Assembly: GCA_002721995.1 (NCBI GenBank)
Contig: PBMF01000025.1
Span: 151,834-215,833 of the forward strand
Reading direction: 5' to 3'
DNA length: 64,000 nt
Source: Chloroflexota bacterium
Lineage (GTDB): Bacteria > Chloroflexota > Dehalococcoidia > Lucifugimonadales > UBA3495
Under the pieces are notes generated by a model. That model was given only the letters and a program-made list of their open reading frames with translations, ran no database searches and was not told where the DNA came from. Made by a program: the position numbers and the translations under genes. Below, piece by piece: positions 44,870-53,550 of the stretch (position 1 is its first letter; every line of letters starts with the position of its first letter).

Positions 44870-45943
44870 TCAGACGGCGGTCGGGACCTCTTTCAACCTG
44901 GGCATGACCTCTTTGGCGAACAGCTTCATGCTCTTTTCTGCCTCGTCATAGGGAAGTCCACCGTAGCTGAAGGCGGCCAGGAATGAGTCGTGGCCCGTTT
45001 GCCCTCTTATCTCCATGATCTTCTCGTAACACTGTTCCGGTGTGCCCCACACCTGGAGGTCAACGAAGAAGTCCTTGACGGCCTGGTCGCCCAGTTCTTC
45101 GATCTTCTCGCTGAACTTGCCGTAGTATTCGTAGCCCCTGGTGGTCTTCAGGTGGGCGCCCTTGAACTCGTAGTGGTCCATCACCGAACCCCAGTAGTTG
45201 CCGATGTGCCGGCTGGCCATCTCCCGGGCCGTTTCCTCATCCTCATGGCAGAAGGTGAACCCCACCACCACCGGCGCGGGAGGCGGCGCCCCGTTAATTT
45301 CCATGAATGTTTCACGGTAGGCCTTTAGCTCGGCCTCCACGTCGTGCCACGGCTTCTGGGGGATGATCAGCATGCCCAGACCCAGTTCAGCCAAGGCCAG
45401 AGACGACTCGGGAGAGACGGCGGCGGCGTAGGTGCGGCCCTTGAAGCTCTTGTAGGGCTTGGGCCGAATGTCCGCCCGGGGCTGCTTGATAAGCTCGCCG
45501 TCGAACTCGGCCACACCCTCCTCCAGTGCCTGCACCAAGAGCTTGCTCCCCTCTGCGAAACGGGTGCGGGACTCGGCCATATCCAGCTTGAAGGCGTCAT
45601 ATTCGACTCTGGCCAGGCCCCGGCCCACGCCGACGACGGCCCTGCCGCCGCTCAGGTGGTCCAGTACTGAGAACTGCTCGGCGACACGCATGGGGTCGTG
45701 CCAGGGCAGCACCACGACCATTGAGCCCAGCAGTACCTTCTCCGTACGGCCTGCCATGTAGGAAAGGAACTGCAGCACGTCAGGGCACATTGTGTAGTCG
45801 GTGAAGTGGTGCTCCACCCCCCAGATGGACTCGTAACCCAGAGGCTCCACCATGTCGGCCAGCCTGAGTTCGTTCTGGTATACCTCGAAGTCTGTCTTCG
45901 ACTGGTTGGGGTTCTGAAAGAAGGTAGAAGTTCCGACGTGCAT
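44870..45943 (-). CDS. LLM class flavin-dependent oxidoreductase (luciferase-like)
   Basis: 357 residues from MHVGTSTFFQ, with GGAGAGAG about 5-10 bases before the ATG; the frame runs 119 codons further upstream without family resemblance. Luciferase barrel: LGYESIWGVEHHFTDYTMCP, VLPWHDPMRVAEQFSVLDHL, GGRAVVGVGRGLARVEYDAF and YAAAVSPESSLALAELGLGM. Close to the alkane-monooxygenase-like branch with a long C-terminal part (GNYWGSVMDHYEFKGAHLKT). Substrate is unknown. Ends 1 base from the convergent flavoprotein gene. Confidence 0.92.
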   Translation of the reverse strand: MHVGTSTFFQNPNQSKTDFEVYQNELRLADMVEPLGYESIWGVEHHFTDYTMCPDVLQFLSYMAGRTEKVLLGSMVVVLPWHDPMRVAEQFSVLDHLSGGRAVVGVGRGLARVEYDAFKLDMAESRTRFAEGSKLLVQALEEGVAEFDGELIKQPRADIRPKPYKSFKGRTYAAAVSPESSLALAELGLGMLIIPQKPWHDVEAELKAYRETFMEINGAPPPAPVVVGFTFCHEDEETAREMASRHIGNYWGSVMDHYEFKGAHLKTTRGYEYYGKFSEKIEELGDQAVKDFFVDLQVWGTPEQCYEKIMEIRGQTGHDSFLAAFSYGGLPYDEAEKSMKLFAKEVMPRLKEVPTAV

Positions 45944-46081
45944 GAGCTCTCTCCACGGTCCGCCGCAATCTGAGAACAAGTCTACAGTCCATCTGTTTGT
46001 GCGTCCACCTGTCGGCCACGGGCCTTGAACGGCGTGGCCAAGCGTATTAGCTTGCTGGGAATGACGGCATTGCGTTGAAAG

Positions 46082-47078
46082 ATGCGGATATGCGAAGGTG
46101 AACACCAATACCACTGGGAGGACCGGTGGTCCAAGATACCTGATTCGGCGGCCAAGGACCCCGGCTGGGCTCATGACGGCATGGCCGTCACGGAAAATGG
46201 CAACATTCTCACCTGCCACTCGGGCGACCCAACGATGATGCTTTTGGACCCTGCGGGGAACGTCATCAAATCCTGGCCGGTGGACCTGGCGGACGCCCAC
46301 GGAATCACGGTTGTGCCGGAGAACGGGGAAGAACTGCTCTGGATCGCGGACAACGGTCGGAAACGGAGCGGAGATTTGGGCTATGAATATCCCGAAGGCG
46401 GCGCCAAGGGACAGGTCCTCAAGATGGACTTTGTCGGTAACGTCCTCATGCCCCTGGAACGTCCGGAACTGCCCGTTTATGAAGAGGGGATGTATTCACC
46501 TACCTGAGTGGCCGTTAACGAGGAGCGCCACGGCGGGAACGGGGATATCTGGGTGGCCGACGGCTACGGCCAGAGTTACGTCCACCGGTACAACAGATCA
46601 GGCTAATACCTTGCCAGCGTCAACGGAGAGGAGGGCGGTGCGGGTCGGTTCAATTGCCCCCACGCCATCTTCATCGACCGCCGAACTATATGTGGCCGAC
46701 CGGGCCAATGGCCGGGTGCAGGTATACAGCCTGGACGGAGAGTACAAACGTGTCAACGGGGCCGGGACGTTCACAACGCCCAGCGGCTTCGCGGTCCACG
46801 GAGGCCTCTTGGTGGTAGCTGGATTGCGGGCCCGTCTGGCCATCTGAGACATCAACGACGAGTTGGTCTGCTTCCTGGGAGACAATCTCCCAGTCTGTGA
46901 TGTGGACGGCTGGCCCAACAACAAGGATTCCGCGGGCAATATAATCCCCACCAACCTGCTGGAGTCCGGAAAGTTCAACAGCCCCCACGGCATCTGCACC
47001 GATGGTGAGGGGAACATCTATGTTGAAGAATGGCTGATCTGTGGCCGAACTGTAAAGTTGAGCAAGACCGCCCCGTAG
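46082..47078 (+). pseudogene. NHL-repeat / amidating-lyase-like protein, several stops and a frameshift
   Basis: About 330 codons of a beta-propeller: HEGEHQYHW-type start, DPGWAHDGMAVTENGNILTC, ADAHGITVVPENGEELLWIA, GNGDIWVADGYGQSYVHRY, ELYVADRANGRVQVYSLDG and SPHGICTDGEGNIYVEEWL. Broken by TGA 46505-46507, TAA 46604-46606, a missing base near 46675 and TGA 46845-46847. Four lesions make it a true pseudogene. It resembles the intact gene at 55600, of which it may be a degenerate paralogue. Confidence 0.82.
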
Positions 47079-47087
47079 ACCAAAAAC

Positions 47088-47116
47088 AGGAACGGCGGAT
47101 GTCATCCGCCGTTCCT
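47088..47116 (-). terminator. Terminator of the GlcG-like gene
   Basis: 13-bp perfect stem AGGAACGGCGGAT / ATCCGCCGTTCCT, loop GTC, followed on the minus strand by GTTTTTG. 22 bases past the stop at 47139. Confidence 0.82.
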
Positions 47117-47138
47117 GCTGCTTTCACGGTTACCGGTG

Positions 47139-47555
47139 CTAGCGGGTTTCGGAGAGTCCGGCCGCCACGATGCCGGCCCGGCTGCAGTCCTCGTCCTCCT
47201 GGGCAGTGCCGCCGCTGCCGCCCACCGCTCCGACAATCTCTCCGTTCTTGAAGATGGGGAGAGCGCCCTGGCCGGGGATCATGTGACCGCCTTCCATGGC
47301 CATGAAGCCCCGGAAGATGGGGGCCTGGGCGTTGTCGGTCAGACTGCCGCTGGGCACCTCGAAGCTGGCGGAAGAGACCGCCTTGGCCCGGGATACGGCA
47401 GGGGTGCGCCAGGGAGCGCCGTCCATCCGGAACATGGTGATTAGGTCGCCCCGGGGGTCCACCACCGAGATGCTCATCTTCAGTCCCAGTTCAACCACTT
47501 TGGCCTTGGCGCCGGCCAAAACTGCTTCCGCTTCCGCAAGTGTCAGACTAGCCAT
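47139..47555 (-). CDS. GlcG/HbpS family heme-binding-like protein (DUF336)
   Basis: 138 residues from MASLTLAEAEAVLAGAKA; GGAGG lies 8 bases upstream and an ATG 28 codons earlier lacks one. Family markers: MSISVVDPRGDLITMFRMDG, AVSRAKAVSSASFEVPSG and the end GALPIFKNGEIVGAVGGSGG. HbpS relatives bind heme or cobalamin; GlcG is of unknown role in glycolate loci. No signal peptide. It has its own promoter and terminator. Confidence 0.9.
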   Translation of the reverse strand: MASLTLAEAEAVLAGAKAKVVELGLKMSISVVDPRGDLITMFRMDGAPWRTPAVSRAKAVSSASFEVPSGSLTDNAQAPIFRGFMAMEGGHMIPGQGALPIFKNGEIVGAVGGSGGTAQEDEDCSRAGIVAAGLSETR

Positions 47556-47601
47556 AACTTTACCTCCAAAATCTCGCGCCGCAGCGCGTACGTCGGGCAA
47601 C

Positions 47602-47630
47602 ATTGTAGGCGAGTTGGAATTCCCTGGAAA
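47602..47630 (-). promoter_or_regulatory. Promoter of the GlcG-like gene with TTCC-GGAA half-palindrome
   Basis: Minus strand: TTTCCA (-35), 17 bases, TACAAT (47607-47602). TTCC-CT-GGAA overlaps the -35. Related to the palindromes elsewhere in the window but with 2-base spacing. Confidence 0.4.
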
Positions 47631-47637
47631 GGGGGCC

Positions 47638-47679
47638 AAAAAAAGGTGGGGCCGGCTTCACGCCGGCCCCACCTTTTTT
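47638..47679. terminator. Very strong bidirectional terminator
   Basis: About 18-bp perfect stem AAAAAAGGTGGGGCCGGC / GCCGGCCCCACCTTTTTT with a short loop. Ends the cohesin gene on the minus strand. Confidence 0.88.
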
Positions 47680-47696
47680 CTGAACGGAGATGGAGT

Positions 47697-48356
47697 TTAC
47701 TGGAAGGAGACTATCGGGGACAGCGGCGGGAGGTCGGCCCCGTTGAACTGCCCGGCCGTCGAGCCGGTGACGATATCCACCAGCGTGCTGGCGTCGAAGG
47801 CCGCCACATCCTCAAGGAGTATGGGCATCGAACCGCTGGCGTCGTTCTTGACCGTGAATTTGACCACGGCCACCGGGCCGCTGCCGTCCATGCCCTGCAC
47901 ATCTACAATGCCCGCCCAGACCTGGCCAGGCCCCGTTGGGCTGGAGTCGATGAGGGCGTCATCGGACAAAATGCCCCTTTCAACCTGGGCCAGTTCCAGC
48001 TTGACCGGGTCGTAGACCAACACGAACTCCAAGCTGCCCACGTTGCTGGCCCTGGTGACTAGGATGGGCACTGAGATCACCTTGGCGGGCACGGCGGTGG
48101 GAATCGCCGTTGGGCCAGGCTTCGGCGTCGCCGCCGGAGGTAATGGAGGCTCAGGGGCCTGTGTGGGTGATGGCGCCGGTGTCGGTGTCGATGCCACAGC
48201 CACTGGCGGCAGGTTGGTGTCCCCGTCGCCTCCGCCGCCCAGGACGCCCACACCGAACAACAGCCCGATGAGAGCGCCTATTCCAACGAGGGAGCCCAGC
48301 AGCCATTTCCAACTGGAGGCTACTGCGATCAATGTTACTTCCAATATCCAGCGCAT
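47697..48356 (-). CDS. Membrane-anchored cohesin-domain protein
   Basis: 219 residues. One hydrophobic helix near the N-terminus (LLGSLVGIGALIGLLFGVGV, about 19-38) is followed by a threonine/proline linker (STPTPAPSPTQAPEPPLPPA, about 56-75) and a cohesin-like beta sandwich (about 92-219): VPILVTRASNVGSLEFVLVY, DPVKLELAQVERGIL and VVKFTVKNDASGSMPILLED. The layout puts the cohesin outside the cell, anchored by the helix. It lies 11 bases after the large dockerin-bearing gene, so the two products may bind each other. No cellulases are nearby, so this is not a classical cellulosome. Confidence 0.82.
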   Translation of the reverse strand: MRWILEVTLIAVASSWKWLLGSLVGIGALIGLLFGVGVLGGGGDGDTNLPPVAVASTPTPAPSPTQAPEPPLPPAATPKPGPTAIPTAVPAKVISVPILVTRASNVGSLEFVLVYDPVKLELAQVERGILSDDALIDSSPTGPGQVWAGIVDVQGMDGSGPVAVVKFTVKNDASGSMPILLEDVAAFDASTLVDIVTGSTAGQFNGADLPPLSPIVSFQ

Positions 48357-48367
48357 CTATCGCCTCC

Positions 48368-51241
48368 TTAACTCGGCCGGGCCATGTTCAGAATTGCGCG
48401 GGCGTCTTCGGTCGTGATGACGCCGTCGCCGTTTATGTCCAGGGTCAGATCTGGGGTCACCAGACTGGCCGCCATCTTCATGGCCAGGAGAGCGTCCATG
48501 GCGGAGACGCGGCTGTCGCCGTCACCGTCACCCTTGACCTTGTTGCCAACCCTGAAGTCGGCGCCCACCAGCTCCACCGTCAAGGGGTCGCCCGACGAAT
48601 GGCTGATAAGCGCGTCGGACAGGGTGAGCGGGCTCACGCTGCCCTGGATTCCGACCACCTGGAACTCCACAACGGCGGCGGTGCCACCGGCTCCCTTGCC
48701 CTTGGTCACAGCGAAGCCGAAGCGGACCTCGCCGGGAGTATAGTTGTCGTAGCTGAATGAATCCGCCGCCAACCGCGAGCCGGTTACCGCTCCGATGACT
48801 CGCAGGGCGTCAGGGTCGTAGTTGAGGGTGAAACCAAGGCTGGTCACCCCCTGGGCCTTGTTCAATTTCACCGGTACCCGGACTATGCTCCCAGTGTGGG
48901 ATACGCGCGACTCCAGTACCAGCGCCGTGTTGTCCGGTATCACCACGCGCGGGGGCGGTTCGTTGGTGGGTTCCGGTGTAGGCTGTGAGACCGACGGCAC
49001 CGGAGGCCGGGCGTCGCCTTCGCGGGTTACCGTGATGTGATAGGTGCCGACGGGGTTGCCCACCCGGCCCGACGCCGATACGGCCAGGACGTATTCGCCG
49101 GTTACGGGGGATTCCCACTCCAGGGAATTCTCCAGACCGAAGTTGGATGCGGAGAAGCTGGCGTTCTGTTTCTCCACCGAGAACCTGATGGCCTCGGCAG
49201 TGCCCAGGTTTACACCCACCGTATAGGTGATTCCCTTTTCGGCCTGGAACCGGAAATAGTCGTAGTCGCTGGCCGGGCTAACTGCTCCCGCAATGGCGTT
49301 GCCGACGCCGATGGGTGTGCCGCTGGCCGACGAATCGGGGTGCCGGTCCTTGAGCGAGGTATCGGGCGTCACCTTCAGTGAGTAGGTCCCGGTGGCTTCC
49401 AAAGCCTTGGGTGATGAGGAAACGCCGACGTAGTAGGTCTCAGTGTCCGGCGCGGTCCATTTCACGATGTTGCTCTCACCGTAATTGCGCGCGCCGGAAT
49501 CCGTGCCGCCGTCCAGGCTGTTCACCTCCAGGGACACCGAAGTGGCGGAGCCGTAGGTTAGGTCCAGGGTGTATTCCACACCCCGCTCCGCCGGGAAGGA
49601 GAAGTAGTCAAAGTCGGATTGGGGACTTATCGCCCCCTGGTAAACGGTGCCGAAACTGAGGGGAGTTCCTCCCAGAGCGGTGTCCAGGTGACGGTCCTCT
49701 AGGCTGGTGTTGGCCTCGACCATGAGAGAGTAGGTGCCGATGCCCTGGGCCGCCTGGGCTGAATGGGAGACCACAACGAAGAATGTGCCGGTGCTGGCTG
49801 CGGTCCAGCCCAGCCCGGTTCCCAGACCGTTGGTGGTGCTCACCGTGTCGCCCGAGCTGTTTTCTATGGAGATCACAGCGCCGTCGGCGGAGATCATGTC
49901 CAAGGCGACCGAATAATTGACACCCCTTTCGGCGGAAAAGGAGAAGTAGTCCCTGTCTGTCTCGGGGCTGATGGCGCCCGGATGGGTGTTTCCGAAGCTG
50001 ATGGCGGACGCCGTTGTCCCGGACTCTCCGTGCCGGTCCTGCAGGGTGATGTCGCTGCTCAGATTCAGTGAGTAGGTTCCAATCACGTCCGGTACTTGGG
50101 GCGAGGCCGAAACCACGGCTAGGTAGGTGCCGTTGGCGGGAGCCAGCCACTCCAATGAGGTGCCCACGCCACCGTTGGAGGCCAGACTGGTCTCACTGGG
50201 GTCGATGAGCTCCAGGGTCACACCGTCGGCGCTGCCCAAGGATGCCTCCAGCATGTACTTGACGCCCCGCTGGGCCGGGAATGAGAAGTAGTCTAGGTCG
50301 TCGGCCGGGCTGATGGAGCCCTGATGGGCGTTGCCGAAGCTGACCACGGTGGCCCCATCACTGGAGCCTGCGTGTTGGTCCAGGAGCGCCGATTCGGCGT
50401 TCAGCTTGACGGCGTAAGTGCCGTTGGAGTTGCGCACACGGTCAGTCCCGGAGAGGGCTATGTAATGGGTTCTGTTGGAGGGAGATATCCAACTGAGGGT
50501 GTTGCCGATGCCGTCGTTGGTCTTGGCCATGCCGTCAAAAGCGGTATGTATGGCAATCTCAACACCTTCCGAGCTGCCCAGGTCCACTTCCACGTTGTAT
50601 CTCACGCCCCGCTGGGCCTGGAACTGGAAGTAGTCCAGATCGTCGCCGCCGTCCACAGTGTTGGCCAGGGTCGGCTGGTTGGTCCACGGGCTGATGGCGC
50701 CCTGATAGACGTTACCCGGAGATATCTGGGTGGCCGAGTTCCGTTCCTCTGAGTGGCGGTCCAGGAAGCGGGTGTCTTCAAAGGCGCTGAGGGTGTAATT
50801 GCCCAGGTAGAAGGAGCCGTCCGCGTTGTTGATGGTCCCGGAGACTTCCACGTAGTAGGTGTCGGTGGTGCGGGCGGTCCAGGTGATGGTTTTTTGGCCG
50901 CCTGACACGTTGATTTCCTGTCCCGGAGAGTCGCCGCTGCCGCGCGCCAAGGAGTTGACGACGGCTATGTTGGCGGCCATCACGGTGGTCTCGTCCAGTA
51001 CAAAGGTGTACTCGACGCCGCGCCTGGCCTGGAAGGAGAAGTAGTCTACATCGAAGAGGATGTCCGAGGCGTTGATGGCCCCGGATATGGCCCCAGACCC
51101 GACATTGATGTTGGTGGAAGCGAGCCGGTAATCCCCGTGGTCGTCTTCCGCACTGACCGAAAATTGGTTGGCAATGAATGCCAGCGCAATGATCGCCAGC
51201 AAGGTCAGCGACAATGTGAAAAATGATACCGACTTCTGCAT
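48368..51241 (-). CDS. Large secreted protein with six PPC-like repeats, a cohesin and a C-terminal dockerin
   Basis: 957 residues from the ATG at 51241 (GGGAG 7 bases upstream; an in-frame start at 51274 is possible). Sec signal about 1-33. Six repeats of roughly 115 residues, each with D-x-DYFSF-x-A-x-RGVxY, as in DLDYFSFPAQRGVKY and DFDYFSFPAERGVEY (pre-peptidase C-terminal fold). Then a Pro/Thr linker (about 746-773), a cohesin module (about 774-900: VRVPVKLNKAQGVTSLGFTL, NYDPDALRVIGAV) and a type I dockerin (about 901-957) with two calcium loops, GDGDGDSRVSAMDALLAMK and DINGDGVITTEDARAILNMA. Having both partners in one chain allows self-assembly. Confidence 0.87.
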   Translation of the reverse strand: MQKSVSFFTLSLTLLAIIALAFIANQFSVSAEDDHGDYRLASTNINVGSGAISGAINASDILFDVDYFSFQARRGVEYTFVLDETTVMAANIAVVNSLARGSGDSPGQEINVSGGQKTITWTARTTDTYYVEVSGTINNADGSFYLGNYTLSAFEDTRFLDRHSEERNSATQISPGNVYQGAISPWTNQPTLANTVDGGDDLDYFQFQAQRGVRYNVEVDLGSSEGVEIAIHTAFDGMAKTNDGIGNTLSWISPSNRTHYIALSGTDRVRNSNGTYAVKLNAESALLDQHAGSSDGATVVSFGNAHQGSISPADDLDYFSFPAQRGVKYMLEASLGSADGVTLELIDPSETSLASNGGVGTSLEWLAPANGTYLAVVSASPQVPDVIGTYSLNLSSDITLQDRHGESGTTASAISFGNTHPGAISPETDRDYFSFSAERGVNYSVALDMISADGAVISIENSSGDTVSTTNGLGTGLGWTAASTGTFFVVVSHSAQAAQGIGTYSLMVEANTSLEDRHLDTALGGTPLSFGTVYQGAISPQSDFDYFSFPAERGVEYTLDLTYGSATSVSLEVNSLDGGTDSGARNYGESNIVKWTAPDTETYYVGVSSSPKALEATGTYSLKVTPDTSLKDRHPDSSASGTPIGVGNAIAGAVSPASDYDYFRFQAEKGITYTVGVNLGTAEAIRFSVEKQNASFSASNFGLENSLEWESPVTGEYVLAVSASGRVGNPVGTYHITVTREGDARPPVPSVSQPTPEPTNEPPPRVVIPDNTALVLESRVSHTGSIVRVPVKLNKAQGVTSLGFTLNYDPDALRVIGAVTGSRLAADSFSYDNYTPGEVRFGFAVTKGKGAGGTAAVVEFQVVGIQGSVSPLTLSDALISHSSGDPLTVELVGADFRVGNKVKGDGDGDSRVSAMDALLAMKMAASLVTPDLTLDINGDGVITTEDARAILNMARPS

Positions 51242-51364
51242 ACCCGTACTCCCTCTCTTCGCCACGACATGCACAACGGGCGTTGAGGACTCCCGGCTTT
51301 GGATGCCGGTAGGACCTCATATGGAGGCGTCAAAATAGCCGAAACAGCCGCTTCGGCAGTCGGA

Positions 51365-51432
51365 CACCCCACTTCTAGCTATGAAATTTTACTATATTCT
51401 AAAATTAATTTTAAATTTAAATCAATTAAATA
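51365..51432. promoter_or_regulatory. AT-rich island upstream of the dockerin gene
   Basis: About 65 bases of nearly pure A/T in GC-rich DNA, with the 12-bp palindrome AAAATTAATTTT (51401-51412) and TATATT/TAGAAT-like -10 boxes on both strands. Likely promoter/UP-element or nucleoid-protein site for the 51241 gene. Confidence 0.45.
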
Positions 51433-51502
51433 CAGCACGGTATACGAGACGAATGGGGGTATGGGTATCCTGCGGTAACGGGGGCAGGGGGCGAGGGGAA
51501 CT

Positions 51503-52903
51503 CTAGAGTTGCCGGAGGTCGATTATGCGGCGTGCTTTGAACTGGGTGCGTTCAAATTCCCCGGCCGGTTTCAGTTCCACGGCCACGCTTACGCCCACGG
51601 CCCGGCGCAACTCGGCCGTGAATCTCTCTTTCACCGAATCCAAAGCTGTGGGGTCGAATTCCTGGGAGGCGAACGCACCGTTCAGGACCTCGGACTGCAC
51701 CGTGAGGCGGTCCATCTGGCCGGTCTCCCGCTCCAGGACCAGGCGGAACTCGCCGCCGAATTCGTCCATGCTTCTCAGCACGTCTTCGATGCGGGACGGG
51801 AAAACGTTCTGGCCCCGGACGATGATCATGTCATCCACCCGCCCGTAGATGCCCGTGACCAGTGTGGGGTAGGTGCGGCCGCAGGGACAGTCCACCATAT
51901 CCCAGCTGGCAATGTCCCCCGACCAGTAGCGGATCATGGGCTGGGAGGTGCGCTCGGTGTGGGAGTAGACGGGTACACCTTCTTCGCCCAGGGGCAGGTT
52001 GAGCTTGGACTGGGGATCGATAAGCTCGGTGTAGACGATGTCCTGCCACAGGTGCATGCCACCGTCCAGGTGGCGGCAGCCCGAGTTGCTCATCCAGGGC
52101 GTCATCTCGGCCATGGAACCCTGGTCGACGATGTAGCAGCCGAAGGTCTTTTCGATCAAACGCCTGGTTGAGGGCACGCTGGCCCCAGGCTCTCCAGAGA
52201 AGAACATGAACCGGAACCCGAAGTCTTCCTTGGGGTCAAGACCCATCTGACGGGCGGTTTCGGCCAGATAGAGGGCGTAGGACGGTGTGCCGTAGAGGAC
52301 CGATGGCTTCACCATGGCCGACCACTCCACCGCCCGCTCCGTCTGCCCCGGCGCGCCGCTGCCGAAGGGAAAACAGGTGGCTCCCAGCCGTTCCGCGCCG
52401 ACCAACGCGCCCCAACTGCCCACGTAGAGGCTGAAGACTGCGGCCACCATCACCGTGTCGTCGGGCCGCAGCCCCGCGCCCCAGAGGATGCGGGCGTGGG
52501 CCTCGGCGATCCGGTCCCAGTCGTCTTTCCCGATGCCGAAGACCGTGGGCCGTCCGGTGGTGCCCGACGTTCCGTGGACCCGGAAGACATCTTCCGGCGG
52601 TACGCAGAGGAACCGTCCGTAGGGAGGGTGCAGTTCCTGTTCCCGGCGGATGTCCTCCTTGGTCAGGATTGGCAGCTGGGCGAACTCTTCCAGGCTGGCC
52701 AGGTTGGTCGGGTCAACGGGCGCGCCCTTGTAGAACTCCTGGTAGAAGCCCGAGTTCTCATAGACGTAGCGCACCTGGCCTCGTAGCTTGTCCAGAATAT
52801 GCCGGTCCCGATCTTCCGGCACCATTGTCTCCAGTTCCTTGGACCAGTATTCTTCGCCGGAACCGGGGCGGTAGCTGGCGGGGTATATGGGAGGCCAGTT
52901 CAT
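51503..52903 (-). CDS. Phenylacetate-CoA ligase-like (PaaK family) acyl-CoA ligase
   Basis: 466 residues, PaaK family: the ATP/AMP loop VHGTSGTTGRPTVFGIG (about 108-124), FMFFSGEPGASVPSTRR, YIVDQGSMAEMTPWMS and the C-terminal GRVDDMIIVRGQNVFPSRIE with the flexible domain lysine near the end (TQFKARRI). It makes an acyl-CoA from a carboxylic acid and ATP. The gene is 8 bases downstream of the B12-subunit gene, which strongly suggests that its product feeds the mutase. If the mutase acts on 2-hydroxyisobutyryl-CoA, this ligase would activate 2-hydroxyisobutyrate; aryl acetate is the default alternative. Confidence 0.88.
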   Translation of the reverse strand: MNWPPIYPASYRPGSGEEYWSKELETMVPEDRDRHILDKLRGQVRYVYENSGFYQEFYKGAPVDPTNLASLEEFAQLPILTKEDIRREQELHPPYGRFLCVPPEDVFRVHGTSGTTGRPTVFGIGKDDWDRIAEAHARILWGAGLRPDDTVMVAAVFSLYVGSWGALVGAERLGATCFPFGSGAPGQTERAVEWSAMVKPSVLYGTPSYALYLAETARQMGLDPKEDFGFRFMFFSGEPGASVPSTRRLIEKTFGCYIVDQGSMAEMTPWMSNSGCRHLDGGMHLWQDIVYTELIDPQSKLNLPLGEEGVPVYSHTERTSQPMIRYWSGDIASWDMVDCPCGRTYPTLVTGIYGRVDDMIIVRGQNVFPSRIEDVLRSMDEFGGEFRLVLERETGQMDRLTVQSEVLNGAFASQEFDPTALDSVKERFTAELRRAVGVSVAVELKPAGEFERTQFKARRIIDLRQL

Positions 52904-52911
52904 GGAGCAGG

Positions 52912-53313
52912 CTATCCCTGGGGCGCCGAACGGCCACGGGTGACGTTGGCGGTGATGAATTCAGTCATAGTGGTGGTGTAGGAGCCAACAGGGAAGATGC
53001 CCTCCACACCCAATTGGTGGAGAGGCTCCACATCGTCCTCGGGGATCGTGCCGCCTACCATTAAAAGAGTGTCATCGGCGATGCCCCTTTCCTGCAGCGC
53101 CTTGGTCAACCGGGGGACCAGCCTCATGTGGGCGCCGGACAGGATGCTGATGCCGACAACGTCCACGTCCTCCTGCAGGGCGGTCTGGGCCACCTGGTCT
53201 GGGGTGACCCGCATCCCCATATAGACCACCTCCATGCCGGCGTCGCGCAGGGCCCTGGCGATGACCTTTATGCCCCGGTCATGTCCGTCCAGGCCCAACT
53301 TGGCCAAAAGCAC
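52912..53313 (-). CDS. B12-binding small subunit of an acyl-CoA mutase (HcmB/McmA2-like)
   Basis: 133 residues. Binds the lower face of cobalamin: DGHDRG (D-x-H-x2-G, His11), [16 protein letters not shown] and VGGTIPEDD. Length fits the separate small subunit of 2-hydroxyisobutyryl- or isobutyryl-CoA mutase rather than a fused mutase. GTG at 53313 has no good ribosome site; the frame is open upstream to a TGA, with GAGGGAG before an in-frame CTG about 13 codons earlier, so the start is unsure. Its partner is the large subunit at 53905, separated by toxin-antitoxin debris. Confidence 0.88.
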   Translation of the reverse strand: MLLAKLGLDGHDRGIKVIARALRDAGMEVVYMGMRVTPDQVAQTALQEDVDVVGISILSGAHMRLVPRLTKALQERGIADDTLLMVGGTIPEDDVEPLHQLGVEGIFPVGSYTTTMTEFITANVTRGRSAPQG

Positions 53314-53377
53314 CTTTATGTTTGATGGATTTTGCGTTGACTCGTTAACCAGGCCGGGTCTCCCTCAATTCAATCTA

Positions 53378-53550
53378 TTAAGCCGCTTTCCGGTCTCCAT
53401 ATGAAACGATGGACACCTCAGTCTGGAGCGCCTTCAATCGGGTCAATAGGGCTGTAAGTTCGTCAGTTACTTGGCCGGATACGTAGGGTTCGTGGCAGCT
53501 TCCGCAACTTTCGGCGGGAACGTCACAATGGGCAGGTGCTACTGTTTTCT
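53378..53550 (-). pseudogene. YgiT-type zinc-finger antitoxin remnant
   Basis: The frame to the stop at 53378 reads CDVPAESCGSCHEPYVSG followed by QVTDELTALLTRLKALQTEV, the second half of a YgiT/MqsA-like antitoxin with its second CxxC. The first zinc knuckle appears only as TCPL next to the junction in another frame, so about 25 codons seem deleted. It lies directly after the DUF4258 gene, the usual toxin-antitoxin order. Confidence 0.6.

Noticed and set aside
27001..47078. Genome-wide recoding of TAG as a sense codon
   Set aside because: Many intact genes end in TAG, the affected positions correspond to different amino acids, and some of the same genes have TAA, TGA or frameshifts.
47638..47679. 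Long GC hairpin as a possible REP or insertion end
   Set aside because: It is directly followed by T6 and lies between gene ends, so a terminator explains it.
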